Shown: positions 11,531 to 23,040, counted from the stretch's first letter. The stretch: DNA of 64,000 nt from Macrotis lagotis (GCF_037893015.1 NC_133665.1:40810537-40874536), one strand, 5' to 3'. Program-made: numbers and translations. The notes: a model not told the origin generated them from the letters alone.

Positions 11531-11924
11531 ATACAAGGCCATTAATAGCTGTCCCAACTTGCCACTGGATTTCAATGAATTCTGTTATTCAGCAATAGGG
11601 GAACAAAGATAAAGACAGGAGAAGCTGAAGCTGTGTGGTCTGGGACATGAAACATGTGAACTCTATAGTCATGGGATATGGGTTGAAATCTCAACTCTAT
11701 CCGAGTGATCTTAGGCAAGTTATATAACTGTTCCTATTAACAATATGGAATATGGAATAACCTATCAGATGTAGACATGTATTATCTGTTGACTTAATGA
11801 GAATGGGGAAACCAAAAAAGGGAAATGATTGGTGTAAAATTATTTCAAAATTAATAAACCTTTTAAAAATATTTAAGACAAAATGATGATGCAAAAGCAC
11901 TTATTTTTATCTTTTAAATGGCAG

Positions 11925-11984
11925 ATTCAGCAACCTCTCCCTCCACCAATTTCGGCTTCCAATACCAATTATGAGAAACCAGCA
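11925..11984 (+). CDS. COL15A1: COL15A1 exon: NC1 hinge, second part
   Basis: A 60-nt, phase-0 exon encoding IQQPLPPPISASNTNYEKPA. The acceptor AG is at 11923-11924 and the donor gtaagt starts at 11985. The segment is proline- and serine-rich and ends in NYEKPA, the residues that lead into the endostatin-like domain. Cleavage in this hinge releases the C-terminal fragment (restin) in the known family members. There are no histidines here at the positions corresponding to the N-terminal zinc ligands of collagen XVIII endostatin, which agrees with what is known of collagen XV. Confidence 0.93.
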
Positions 11985-12440
11985 GTAAGTATTTGTGTTT
12001 GAGAATGTTCACTTGGTATATCTGTGACATAGCTTTTCTCCTACTGACATCCTCAGATGGCTCCATTCCCTTTCCAACAATAGAACAAATGTAATGGGCA
12101 CTTCAGCATGGTTCCCTTTTAACAGTTCTGCTAAAACATAAATGAAATCAACTCAATAGTGTCATCCCTGATTGTATGGAAATGCCAAACTGGGCCATGA
12201 AGAGCCTTGTATGAAATAATGGAAATATTGTAAATCAGAATTGAAATACTGTGAAGAGGGAGGACTGTGAAAGAAAATCATGCTTTTAGGTTCCCACAGT
12301 TCATGTAGTCAGTTTGGGGTCTTATAATCAAGAGCAAAAAATTGATCTGAATTTTTAAAGAAATTAAAAAAATGTGACTGTCAGTACCAGTGTGTGTGTG
12401 TGTATGTACTCTGAGCTCAAATTTCCTTTTGACTTTTCAG

Positions 12441-12626
12441 CTCCATCTAGTTGCTTTGAATATGCCATTTTCTGGGGACATTCGAGCCGATTTCCAGTGC
12501 TTCCAACAGGCCCAGGCTGCTGGTTTATTGTCTACTTATAGAGCTTTCTTATCATCCCATTTACAAGATCTGTCCACAATTGTGAGAAAAGCAGACAGTT
12601 ATAGCCTGCCAATAGTTAACCTTAAG
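12441..12626 (+). CDS. COL15A1: COL15A1 exon: endostatin-like domain, part 1
   Basis: A 186-nt exon, 62 codons in phase 0. It begins [20 protein letters not shown], continues through [20 protein letters not shown], and ends YSLPIVNLK. The acceptor AG is at 12439-12440 and the donor gtaaga starts at 12627. This is the first third of the endostatin/NC10 fold (C-type-lectin-like). The cysteine in DFQC is the first of the four conserved cysteines. The domain is strongly conserved: [30 protein letters not shown] and SLPIVNLK are characteristic of collagen XV. A short (TG)n at 12390-12408 lies in the intron about 32 bp upstream of the acceptor. Confidence 0.96.
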
Positions 12627-12794
12627 GTAAGATTGAACTTTTCTTGTTTGTTGTTTCTATGAAAATCTATGACACTAAAACTCAAAGCAACTGTCCCAGA
12701 GAGTTTCTTCTTTTTTCCTCTCTTGTATTGTGCCCCATTCACTTACTCCGTACCAAATCCCAAACTTAATTGGACAATTCAATTCTTCTTTTAT

Positions 12795-13130
12795 GGGAAA
12801 TACTGGAAATATGAAGATAGAAAAAAAAATACAGTCCCTGTCCTCAAGGAGCATATTAGAATCTATTAGAAGGTAGGGAGGGAAAGAATATGACACATAT
12901 ACAAGGATAATGCAAAGTAAAATGTGATAAGTACATAGGAGTGCTTTCTAGGCAGGGTGTTATAAAAATTCATAAAGGAAATCATTTTCCTCAAGGGAAT
13001 TAGGAAAAATGTTATAGAAGAGGTGGCACCTGAGTACACTCTTGATAGAAAGTAGACTTTAACAGTCAGATATGAAAAGGGATACAATGTAGGCATGGAG
13101 TTTGTACAATATATAAAGACACAGTTGGAA
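12795..13130 (+). repeat. Unassigned dispersed repeat family, fragment
   Basis: Motifs ctgtcctcaaggagcatatt and gtggcacctgagtacactct followed by a tcatgaaggaca-like end; same family as 10270-10900. Confidence 0.5.
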
Positions 13131-15099
13131 TGATGAAGGACAGAATCAGGGAATAACTGAAAGTCCAGTTTGGCTGGTATTTCAGCCCCTTCTTTTCATT
13201 CAACTCAAGACAAAGGAATTAAATGAAAGATTGAAACAGATCAAAGTAAGTTATACTTCTTAAGATGGTAGAGTTTATATGAATGGCATTGTTTGTTCTT
13301 TTTGACCCTATCTGAGGATAGAGTCTCCCTTCTGGCCCTTTAAACCTGGGTAGGAGATGAGTAGGAATTCAGATCTCTTTAAGCAGTAAAAATAACAGTT
13401 AAAAAATTCTTTAAAGGGATAAATTCACACTCCAAGCATGATCACAGACACTCTTACCTGACTCCCTTGGGGGTGGCGCACCAAAGTAAAAAAAGGAACA
13501 AATGCAATAACACCTCCATCCCTTTGACTTTTTCCGAGGACCAGCCCAAGCCTTGTGACCTGGGTGCTACAGCCTTGGTGGGTGGAGATGTTTCACAAGA
13601 AAGAGAAATACCAAAGAGAAGGCATTTTTTTTTCCAAGAGCTTCTCAAAGAAACCAAGAAGCAGGGTAGAAAAGTGTAGTATGAAGAACCTTGGAAGTGG
13701 AATTAGAAACCCTAAATTCAAATCCCTTTCAGACATTATCAGCTATTTAATACTGATCAAGTTTCATTTCTTTCTAACTCAGCTTCCTCATTTGTTGTAA
13801 CTCAGCCATTTTGCCTTGGATTCTCCTCACTGGCAAAAAATGATGACCTTGATGCTCTGAGGGGTGGCATTGGTAAGAAGTTTGAGAAAGGAAAAATCAT
13901 AGTTTCCCATTTGGAGAGAGGTCATAAAAGATTACAAATTCTCTGAAAGAAGAAAAAAGAATCCTGAAAGAAACTACTTTAAAGGCAACTTTAATGCAGG
14001 CCTGGAATGGAGAATCCTTCTCCATCAATTAGAAGGGTCTTTGCCAATGGAACTGAGACTTGGATTATGCTCACACTAAAAAAAATTTGTGTCCCTTCTT
14101 GCTCTAAATCCACAGTCCTATAAATAGTGCTCTTTTGGGGGGGTTTTTTGGTTTTGTTTTGTTTTTTTTTTGCCAGTAAGTGATTCCCATCTATATTGTA
14201 TTCCATCTACTGGTCAATCAATGTAGGTGTAAAAGCTGACTCTAAATTGGGTCGAATGAGGGTATAAGAAGCCATTCTCTCACCAAAACATTTGTAGCCC
14301 CTTGGACAGGATTTTTTAATTTCTAATTTTTCTTCTTTAAAAAAATCATATGCAAAATAATATTCCCAGAGGAAAAGCACTCTCTCAGGAAAAAATGTTG
14401 TAAAGGAGTAATCAGGATATTATAGGGCTCTCTCATTATTATACATTAACTATTTTATTAGAAAAGCATTTTGGCCAAAGCAAACTGTCCTAAGGTTTCT
14501 TTAGTTGACAAAAATTTGTAGACTACAATTCACATACTGCTAATCTCAGTTTTAACCACCTAGTTAGTCTTTTTTAACCATCTTGTAAGTCTATCCTGCA
14601 GTTGGCCTTCCCTTCAAACTTGGCCAGCCCTCCCTCGTCTGGGCCTGGTAGGACAAGTCTTATTTTGCTGTTAACTGTTTTCTCAAGAAGACAGAAGAGG
14701 GAGTAATAATGGCCCACAGTGAAACAGTTCTACCTAAAACCTGATTGTTTCTCATGAAAAGTATAATTATGGGATTTCTAAAATATCATTTAATAGGAAT
14801 AGTAACCAACTTTAAATTCAAATGAACAAAAAATACTTTTTAAATTATCTAATTTACAACAAAATTTTCAACTTAAATATTAGCCCTTTGTGTAGGATCA
14901 AGAAGGCCAATAAGCTTCAGTTTCAAGTTTGTACAATTAATATTTTTTCCTATATTTGGTGGCACAAAAATATCTGGGTTGATAAGACTCCTAATATGGC
15001 CTTCTAGAAGTTAGGCAAAGAATGGTCATAGGAATGACCTGAAATTAATTTTTTCCAAGGTCACTTTTGAATTCTGTAAAAGGGACTAGGCCAAAGAGG

Positions 15100-15312
15100 C
15101 AATGAGTTGATGCAGTGACTCAATCTAGCTTCATATACTTACTAGCCATGATGACCCCAAGTGAGACTCTTAACCTCTGTCTGTATCAATTTCCTCAACT
15201 GTAAAATGGGGATAATAATAGCATCAGTTCCACAGGGTTATGAGGATCAAATGAAATAAAAATCGTAAAATATTTTGCAAAACATCTGGCACTAAGTGCT
15301 TCATAAATGACT
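15100..15312 (+). mobile_element. MIR
   Basis: Plus-strand MIR with cttactagccatgatgaccc, tcaactgtaaaatggggata, acagggttatgaggatcaaa and aacatctggcactaagtgct. The (TTCC)n array starts directly at its 3' end. Confidence 0.85.
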
Positions 15313-15320
15313 CCTTTTTT

Positions 15321-15424
15321 TCCTTCCTTCCTTCCTTCCTTCCTTCCTTCCTTCCTTCCTTCCTTCCTTCCTTCCTTCCTTCCTTCCTTCCTCCCTCCCT
15401 CCCTCCCTCCCTCCCTCCCTCCCT
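15321..15424. repeat. (TTCC)n / (CCCT)n tetranucleotide array
   Basis: About 70 bp of TTCC units passing into about 35 bp of CCTC units. Located at the tail of a MIR copy. Confidence 0.95.
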
Positions 15425-15559
15425 TTCTTCCTAAGAAAAATAACAAAAAAGATAAAGTTTACCTTTATCATCAATCATCTATTACCTATAAGTCCATGAA
15501 CCAGGTCTGGATCTTTGGTTCATAATTCATTCATTTATTACAAAGTTATTGTTTCAGGG

Positions 15560-15890
15560 TTTTCTCCCATTTCATATCAACTCTGTGCCAACCAAAGTTA
15601 ATGATAATGTGATTTTAAAAAAACCCATACTAAAATGCATGGTTTCCCATTAATAGTTGAGAATTAGGGGAAACTCTCAGGATGCTTTGCTTTGCTGTAC
15701 ATACAGATTTCATAGTTTTTCCCTCTGGATATGGATAGTATTGTCAATGGGAGGTCTCTTAGTCTTATCCATGATCACTGAACTGCTAAGAGGAGTTGCA
15801 TCCATCATAGTCAATTATCTTACAATGTTGTTAATGTGAACAATGTTCACTAGGTTCTGCTCACTTCACTTGGTATCAACTCATTTAGCT
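15560..15890 (-). mobile_element. L1 3' UTR fragment, minus strand
   Basis: Contains gattagg-like gagaattaggggaaactctc, catacagatttcatagtttt, atccatgatcactgaactgc and gttctgctcacttcacttgg in the order seen in marsupial L1 3' ends read in reverse. The related element at 60640-62230 begins further along the same region. Confidence 0.7.
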
Positions 15891-16050
15891 TCAACATTTA
15901 TTAGTCTTGTGACACTGGGCAAGTCTCTCAACCTCTATAAGTCTTTGATTTTTCATCAGTAAATTGAGGATAATAACACAAACTACCTCAAGAAGCTGTT
16001 GCAAGGCAAGTTCATTGTCAACTTTAAAATTCTATTTGTGTGGTTATTAT
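15890..16050 (+). mobile_element. MIR
   Basis: cttgtgacactgggcaagtc, tctcaacctctataagtctt, aaattgaggataataacac. Confidence 0.75.
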
Positions 16051-16214
16051 TAAGTAGTATGGGAAAGGAGTTCAAAATCCAAGAAGTTCAGATGGAGAAG
16101 CAAAGTCCATGAAATTAGTACAAATGGGGAGGAAGTGGGTAGGTAGGAGAATTCTTTTTTTCTCTGCCATGAAGATAATCTGTGCATGAACAGTCAATGA
16201 CCCACAAGGTGTGT

Positions 16215-16610
16215 GTCTGTCAGTCAACAAACATCTATTAAACATGTGCCAAATAAGCAAATGGAGATGCTAAAAAGGCAAATACACAGCCTTTACTCTC
16301 AAAATGGTCACCTTCTAATAAAGGATACAGCATATAAACAACTGTATATCTACAAAAGATATTCAGAATAGAGGAAAGGTAATCTTAGAAAATGTTGAGG
16401 ATGGGAAGGCTGAGGGTAAGGTATAGCAAAGTAGAAGGTTGAATTTGAGCTGAATCTTGAAGGAAGCCAGTAAGCAGAGCTCAAGAAGGAGAACATTCCA
16501 GAGACAGTCACTCCAACCTATATCAAAGCAAAAGAGATAAATCTTCCAGGATCACTAGAAATCATATCATGACAGGTAGGCAGAAGAAACAGCTTTAGAC
16601 AAACAGGACC
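16215..16610 (+). repeat. Unassigned dispersed repeat family, fragment
   Basis: tcaacaaacatctattaaac, then cagcctttactctcaaaatg, then gaatcttgaaggaagccagt and gagaacattccagagacagt. Order as in the other copies. Confidence 0.6.
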
Positions 16611-16798
16611 CTTTAACATCCTACCTACATCTAAATCTAAACAACCTAAAATCTTATTAGAAGTAGCCAATAGTTTGCTTCTTCACTATAAACTCACAGT
16701 GCTTGGGAGTTTCTGAAAATTTATTCAATCCCTATATCATGCTATTAAAATGCAAAGTTAAGTTCCAAATGTTAAGATATTGCTTTTGATTTCCACAG

Positions 16799-16914
16799 GG
16801 AGAAATACTTTTCAATAATTGGGAGTCCATTTTTTCTGGCCATGGAGGTCAATTCAATAACCATGCTCCAATATATTCCTTTGATGGCCGCAATGTTATA
16901 ACAGACCCAGCATG
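16799..16914 (+). CDS. COL15A1: COL15A1 exon: endostatin-like domain, part 2
   Basis: A 116-nt exon encoding GEILFNNWESIFSGHGGQFN, then NHAPIYSFDGRNVITDPA and the first two bases of a Trp codon. The acceptor AG is at 16797-16798 and the donor gtaagt starts at 16915. FNNW.SIFSGHGGQF and IYSFDGR are hallmarks of the endostatin-like domain of collagen XV. Phase 2 at the end agrees with the single leading G of the next exon. Confidence 0.96.
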
Positions 16915-17044
16915 GTAAGTGCTTTTAATACCAAGAAGCCCTAAAATATTAAATCTGCTTTATTTATTTGGCATTCAATCAATTAGATACCTCTATCAGT
17001 TACTTTGGAGTCTGGTACAAGGACACGTGTTGCTGATACAAGAC

Positions 17045-17215
17045 AATCATAGATTTTGAACTATGGGGATAAAAATCTTCCTCATTTTACAGATGAAGAA
17101 ACTGAGTTCCAAAGAGATTCACATGCTTATAGTGAATAGGAGAACCAGTATTTGAACACAAATCCTTGGTTTCCAAATTAAATCTCTTTTCTCTGCGCCA
17201 TGCTTAAACACTGTA
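17045..17215 (-). mobile_element. MIR/THER-like CORE-SINE, minus strand
   Basis: cattttacagatgaagaaac, gaaccagtatttgaacacaa and a 3' end tctctgcgccatgc. Confidence 0.7.
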
Positions 17216-17527
17216 AGATCTCAAAGTGACTTGATTAAAAGAAAAAAAATCACCATGTTGGTCCTAATATAAATTACATTTCATTTATAAATTTTACTCA
17301 AGTGGGCCTATAAGCTACACCATAGATGACAATAGCAATTAAGATGACAAAAGAGTACCATGATGTAAAAATGATTGAAACACCACGAACTGATAAAAAT
17401 GTATTAAAATGTTTCACATTAAATATTTTTAAATAATGATTTCATATTTTTAATAAAACTATTTCCCCCTTCATTATAGTGGGGGGGACTTTTATTCTTG
17501 GGAATTAAGTATATTCAACATGGTAAG

Positions 17528-17589
17528 GGCAGCTAGGTGGCCCAGTGAATAGAGCTCCGGTCCTGGAATCAGGGGGACCCAAGTTCAAC
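17528..17589 (+). mobile_element. 5' fragment of a tRNA-derived SINE
   Basis: Only the first ~60 bp (gggcagctaggtggcccagt to ggacccaagttcaa). The flanks share ttcaacatgg (17514-17523 and 17584-17593), so this looks like a 3'-truncated insertion with a target-site duplication; the ttcaa overlaps a natural SINE motif. It lies 214 bp upstream of the last COL15A1 exon. Confidence 0.8.
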
Positions 17590-17803
17590 ATGGCATTTGA
17601 TATCTATTTGACGATGCTGTTTATTTGATGAAACGCTAATCTTTTGAAAATTGCTAATCTTCATAGAAATCCATTATTTATGTCCATGTGTAGAGTATAC
17701 ATAGTCATACATATGGATTGTAGAGAATTGCCTTTGTCTTCAAGATGTTAATTTGCTGTTAAAGTACCATTTTTGGAAATAACTGTACAAAATTCTCGTT
17801 TAG

Positions 17804-18017
17804 GCCTCAAAAGATAATATGGCATGGCTCTAGCCCAAATGGGATTCGACTGGTAAACAACTACTGTGAAGCATGGAGAACAGCAGATATAGCTGTAACA
17901 GGAAACGCATCACCACTGAGCACAGGAAAAATCTTGGATCAAAAAACCTATAGTTGTGCTAATAAGCTCATTGTTTTGTGTATTGAAAACAGCTTTATGA
18001 CTGATGTAAGAAAATGA
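17804..18017 (+). CDS. COL15A1: COL15A1 terminal exon: endostatin-like domain, part 3, and stop
   Basis: The acceptor AG is at 17802-17803. The first G completes TGG (Trp); the exon then encodes PQKIIWHGSSPNGIRLVNNY, with CEAWRTADIAVTG, LDQKTYSCANKLIVLCIEN and SFMTDVRK before TGA at 18015-18017. The three remaining conserved cysteines (NYC, YSC, VLC) are present, so both disulfides can form. The domain is full length, with no frameshift. The segment VTGNASPLSTG contains an N-A-S glycosylation sequon that I do not recall from the human protein (see findings). Together, exons 8896-18017 give an intact NC1 of about 255 residues. Confidence 0.97.
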
Positions 18018-18176
18018 TGACATCTACCCTACTGAAGAAATCTACAATTTTATTACCTAAAAAGTGGACACTGAAATTTGATTTTAATGATGTATATATT
18101 GTTTTTAAATTGCACATTTATAACTAAAGTAACCAAAGAAAACATACCTCAGTACACTCAGTACTAAAAAAAAAAA

Positions 18177-18237
<61 letters not shown>

Positions 18238-19070
18238 AAGAACTCAGATAAAAGACAAAAATCTGATTGGTGTATTGGTGCTAGGATCTACAAGGATTCC
18301 CTAAGTGGTGTGACAAGAAAACATCCTTGCACATATCAGTAATAAGTGTGCAAATCAATGTAGGCAAAGAAACGTGCTCAATCAGTAGCACAGCTGCTTT
18401 CATGCCACTGTCTCCTCAAGAAAGTTGTTTTCTCATTGTAACTGTCTCTGCTGAGTGTCAGATACTCTTCATGTTTTCTTAACAAAAGTTTAGCAACATT
18501 ATCCCATTTTAAGTTAATTGTGAACCAAATGTTTCATTCTTTATCATGCATCCATCGTTTATAATTTCTATTGTTCACAAAGAGAGGAAAAAACTAAGAA
18601 TTAACTAATTTTTGTTCATAAATGTTATCAGTGAAGTGTTCATTTTCTTCAGCAGAATTACCAATTTGCCATCATATTTTAGCAGACTTACTTTTTAAAA
18701 ATAATCATAGCTTAGTGTGGCATTTGTTCATGTACCATAACCGAACTGACTTGCTGGAAAAGTTGAAATTCCAAAGCATCTTGAATGAGAAATGTGACTA
18801 TAAATAGATGTTGCCTGCCTCCTTTTAAAAACGATTTTGTGACTTGTATTTGACAACTCTTGAAGTGTAATACTTTTAGTGAAACAAGAATTTCCATGCA
18901 AATTACTTTGCTGGTAAACATACATACACATATAGATATATAGATATATAAAATATTGTTTTATTTTTCCAACTGAATTAACATAAAAACATTTTTCTAA
19001 GATTATCCTATGTTCTTTCCAAATATCATATTTTCTTTGTTATGATATAGAAATAAACTTTTGAGGGGTT
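18018..19070 (+). other. COL15A1: Probable COL15A1 3' UTR
   Basis: Sequence following the COL15A1 stop codon. It has no long open frame and holds a pure (AT)n array at 18178-18232. A canonical AATAAA at 19052-19057 would give a 3' UTR of about 1.05 kb; further AATAAA sites at 19597-19602 and 19648-19653 could give longer forms. The true cleavage site cannot be decided from sequence alone. Confidence 0.5.
18178..18232. repeat. (AT)n array in COL15A1 3' UTR
   Basis: About 27 AT units, starting 160 bp after the stop codon. Confidence 0.95.
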
Positions 19071-19837
19071 TTCAAATCATATGAAATTGTGTACTTGTAG
19101 AGCTCAAGAATTTCAAAAGGCAAAAATTCAAGTAGATGTGTTATCCTCCAGATGTATATTCCTTCCATCTATGTGACTCACAACCCATCCACGCCCACCT
19201 ATCCTGTGTGACTCCTGTCTATGCTGTCCCATAAGTTCTGTCCCAACATAATGGGTACAATGTACTAGAAAGCAAAACCCACCAATTTCTTGTATATATG
19301 AAATATGTTTAAAATATAAAGATTCATAGTTCAGTAAAGAGTTTGAGTAAAATTTATCATACCTCAGCTAAATCAAGTCAGACTCAACAGCAACAAATTT
19401 ATAAATACATATATGTTATATGTATAAATAACTACATTGTGTTTAAAGGAACCATAGATGATGAAACAATATCAGTATTAAAAATATATGAACTAAATAG
19501 CTTAGCTTTGATGTGAAGGCTTAACCTTTTTTCCCAACATGCCCTTCCTTTGGCTTTCAGCAAATCTTTCCATATCCTCTCTTCAACATGAAAGGAAATA
19601 AATTCCAGAGCTTACCATGTATATGTACATAGAAAAAGATTCTTTTTAATAAAAACCTTTATTTGATAAATAGTAACATTTTTAGTTCCATAAAATTACT
19701 AAATATTTGTTTTAACAAAGGCAAATAAGTTAGTGAGAACTCTTGATTCTGTTGTTATCTAACAATTTTCTTTTTTGAAAGCAATAGCAGTATTTCATAT
19801 GCAGTCTCTGGTTTATTTCTTGCTTTATATTTTATTG

Positions 19838-19930
19838 AGAAGGAGACTGAGAATCTTGAGTTCAAATCCAGCCTCAGACACTTGCAGTGTTTTCTTGGAC
19901 AAGTCACTTAATCCTAAATGTCTCCCAAAA
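19838..19930 (+). mobile_element. Old tRNA-type SINE fragment
   Basis: cttgagttcaaatccagcct, cagacacttgcag and acaagtcacttaatcct; diverged. Confidence 0.65.
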
Positions 19931-19974
19931 CAAATATATGCCTTAAAGAAATTATTTGCTAAAGAATGAGTCAA

Positions 19975-20116
19975 GGGGGCAGCTGGTTGGCACAATGGAT
20001 AGAACACCAGCCCTGGAGTCAGGAGTACCTGAGTTCAAATGTGGCCTCAGACTCTGATTACCTAGCTGTGTGACCATGGGCAAGTCATTGCCTTGCAAAA
20101 AACAAACAAAAAAAAA
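19975..20116 (+). mobile_element. tRNA-derived SINE (WSINE-like)
   Basis: gggggcagctggttggcaca, gagttcaaatgtggcctcag, cattgccttgcaaaaaac, A-rich tail. Imperfect target-site duplication: aagaatgagtcaa before, aagaatgcatcaa after. Confidence 0.92.
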
Positions 20117-20261
20117 AAGAATGCATCAAACTCTATATGACAGAAATAATAAAAGTGATATTAAAAATAACATCAGTAGTAAAACAACATATCAAAATTT
20201 ATGGGATGAAGCTAAAGTAATTCTTATAGTCAAATTTATTTATCTAACTGCTTATGATAGG

Positions 20262-20505
20262 GAGGAAGGGAATAAGCATTTATATAGTGCTTACTATATG
20301 CTAGATACTGTGCTAGATGCTTTTTACAAATATATCAGTTTATCTTCACAACAACCCTAAAAGATAAGTTTAAAGTTGAGGAGACTGAGGCAAAAATAGG
20401 TAATTTGCTCAGAGTCACCTAAGACTCTGAGATGATATTTGAAATCAGGACTTCCTGACTTCTTCCCCATCCTGCAATATCCATTGTGCCACCTAACTGC
20501 CTAAT
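20262..20505 (-). mobile_element. MIR/THER-like CORE-SINE, minus strand
   Basis: tagtgcttactatatgctag, gctagatgctttttacaaat, ttgaggagactgaggcaaaa, and attgtgccacctaactgcc at the tRNA-like end. Confidence 0.8.
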
Positions 20506-21416
20506 AATAATAATCTTATGAATAATTATGATAATAAAGAGCAATTATTTTGGTTTACAACTAAAATATAGAAAATAAAATTAAATAAGATCAAAAATGA
20601 AACTGATAAAATCAAAGGAGAACTAAAAGCAAAAGGAAAAATGATTTAAATAAGAATCGTTTTTTGAAAGACCAGTAAAGTAAATAAAACATTAGCTTAT
20701 TAACAGAGAAAAAATCTGAGAAACAAAGAAGCAGGAAGAGATAAAAATGGATCATAATAATATAATAATGTTTTATATAGCACCCCCACAATGTGACAGC
20801 CCACTATGCAAAACAATACACAAATATTCTCTTGCCTAAGAGATAGAAAGAGAAAAAAGACAACAGAGTAACAGAGGAAAAAAACAAAGAGAGAGGTTGA
20901 GTTTAAATAAATAGAGCATTTATTAAGTGATTACTATAAATGTAAAAAACACTGCTAAGTGCAAGGGATAGAAAGAGAAAAGATAGTCCCAGCTTTCAAG
21001 GAGTTCACATTCTAATAGGGAGACAATACCCTATGGAAGGTTTCAGCTTCAGGTCAGATGGAAAAGTTTCATGTTCTTAAGGTGCAGTAGAAAAACAATT
21101 TGAATACTTCCTTAAATAGAAAGAAAGTAATTTTATATTGGTCATTTTCCTTAAACCAGAGACTATGCCTCTAGTTTCAGAAGGAAGCTCTAGTCTTTGC
21201 AAAGCCATTCTTTCCTCAGTTCTTGGGTGAGAAGATGGTTCCTTCCCATTGATCTTTGATCAATGGTTACTCAGTTCTCCTCAGAGGTCAGAACCCTTTC
21301 AAGTTTTTCCATGAAGAATCCTGTCACACTCTAGGGTCATTTATCTTAACTTCTCCAATTTCCTCTCTCAACTACAGACACAGTTTTATATAACAGGCAG
21401 ATAGGTTTGGGTTTTT

Positions 21417-21423
<7 letters not shown>

Positions 21424-21480
<57 letters not shown>
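21424..21480. repeat. (CA)n(TA)n microsatellite
   Basis: About 25 CA units followed by a short TA run. Confidence 0.95.
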
Positions 21481-21947
21481 TTTTTCCAGTTGAAGCTATT
21501 TGTGTTTTAAGTTATACAGATGGTACTTACAAAAAAAATGTATAGTATTGCCAATGTGTTTGCAAGTATGGAGTTGTTGCTGCTATAACTAGGTCATCCA
21601 ATTAAAGGTTTTTGATTCCTCCCCCCTTCACCCCCCCACATTTCTCAGTGGCAGTTCAAGTCAAAGAAATATGACACTTCCTTTTTCTTTTCACTTCCCC
21701 TTCCACCAAAGGAAAAAAAAATCCTGGACCCTTTGTACCTTAAAGCACAAGAATTTTGTTTATACTTATATAAAAACAGAAATGTTTTTATTTTCAATTA
21801 CATTTGTGTAACAAAATCAGTTACAAGAAGCTAACCCAAATTTCTTTCTCCTAATTTGTACCCTCCAAAAAGCACAAATTTCTTTCTAATACCAGTAGAT
21901 GCCATAGTAAGGAGAAAGTGTCAGATTATAATTCTTTTCTCTTGTTT

Positions 21948-22100
21948 TTTTTTGGGGGGGAGGGGGCAAGGCAATGAGGTTAAGTGACTTGCCCAAGGTT
22001 GCACAGCTAGGTAATTAGTAGGTGTCTGAGGTCGGATTTGAACTCAGGTCCTACTGACTCCAGGGCTGGTGCTCTATCCACTGTGCCACCTAGCTGCTCC
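21948..22100 (-). mobile_element. tRNA-derived SINE (WSINE-like), minus strand
   Basis: T-run and G-run at the tail, then caaggcaatgaggttaagtg, aggtcggatttgaactcagg, gctctatccactgtgccacc, tagctgctcc. Confidence 0.92.
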
Positions 22101-22384
22101 TAGAATTCCTTATGGTATTCCCCTCATTACCAAAGTTTTGACTGACTGAAATTTTTCATAGAAAATTGGTCTTGAAGTCAGGAAGACCTAGGGTCATTCT
22201 CTGTTATTTAAACTTTACCAGTCCTTGGTATCTCCCTAAGATTGTTAAGTTTCAGATAAATAAACCAACCTGCATTAGTAGAGGGACTCCTCACTTCAAG
22301 TTTATTTTATTTATTATATATTACAGTTACTAACCAAAACCAAATCATTACCATCAACAGAAAAAAGACAGACATCTCACAATG

Positions 22385-23040
22385 TCATCTTCCTGTTCAA
22401 AAATCTTCAATGGTTCCCTATTATCATAAGAAAAAAATCTAAACTATTCAACTTGGAATTTAAAGTTTCTACAGTATGGTTCCTATTTACCTTCCCACAA
22501 TTATTAGATATTATTCCCTCTCATGGACTTCATATTATGTTTTCTATCCCTGTATCCAGAGCCATCTCCACTGGACCCAGTTGGCTCTAGAGGAGAAAGT
22601 GAGACTGGTGACTTGGCAAAGCATTCCCTCATTTAAATCTAATTCACTTGCATATCATGGCATCACCTCCCTGATGTTATGGCCTTCTTCAAAAAAGGAA
22701 GGACAAACAATAACAACAATTTTCTCACCAAACTAACTTACTAACTCTACCCTGAATTGTATATACCATATGCTTCTGTGTGTTGACATAACCTTACCTA
22801 TCCCTACCTCCCATCCTTCTTTGAAAATACCTAGCTTCCTTCTTGGATAACTCAGCTTCCTGAAAAATAAAGCCCTTCCTGAGTCTCTCCCCACACTAAT
22901 TTGTATGTACTTATTTATTTACATATTATTCATTCCAGTAGTATGAAAGGTCCATGGATGTTGTATTTCCCTAGTGCTGGGTCTGTCATTTAATGGCTGG
23001 TAATATTCATGGTTGTTGAATTGTTTGTTTCAATTTATTT
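22385..23040 (+). mobile_element. L2 fragment, interrupted by an RTE-type tail
   Basis: ttcaatggttccctattatc and aatttaaagtttctacagta before the interruption; cttccttcttggataactca and gtgctgggtctgtcatttaa after it. The order follows the 3' region of L2. The insertion occupies about 22560-22728. Confidence 0.65.
22560..22728 (+). mobile_element. RTE-associated retroposon 3' end
   Basis: gaggagaaagtgagactggt, atctaattcacttgcatatc, gatgttatggccttcttcaa and a tail ggaaggacaaacaataacaa. The same tail ends the copy at 26585. Confidence 0.65.

Larger units (their letters stand above)
9490..11924 (+). other. COL15A1: COL15A1 intron (2.4 kb)
   Basis: Holds a full MAR1-like SINE (about 9605-9853), a fragment of the unassigned dispersed repeat family (about 10270-10900) and an RTE-associated 3' end on the minus strand (about 11275-11530). 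No other exon is seen. Confidence 0.7.
12627..16798 (+). other. COL15A1: COL15A1 intron (4.2 kb)
   Basis: Between endostatin-domain exons. It holds copies of the unassigned dispersed family (about 12795-13130 and 16215-16610), MIR copies (15100-15312, 15890-16050), an L1 3' UTR piece on the minus strand (15560-15890) and a (TTCC)n array. About 13200-15050 is mostly unassigned, with a weak MIR-like stretch near 13690-13800. Confidence 0.7.

Noticed and set aside
13454..13800. Overlapping open frames near 13.5-13.8 kb as an extra COL15A1 exon
   Set aside because: The flanking endostatin-domain exons (12441-12626 and 16799-16914) join in frame without it, and the peptide has no collagen XV similarity.
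15195..15525. Open frames with repeated GR/KE or LPSF units
   Set aside because: Translation of the (TTCC)n microsatellite.
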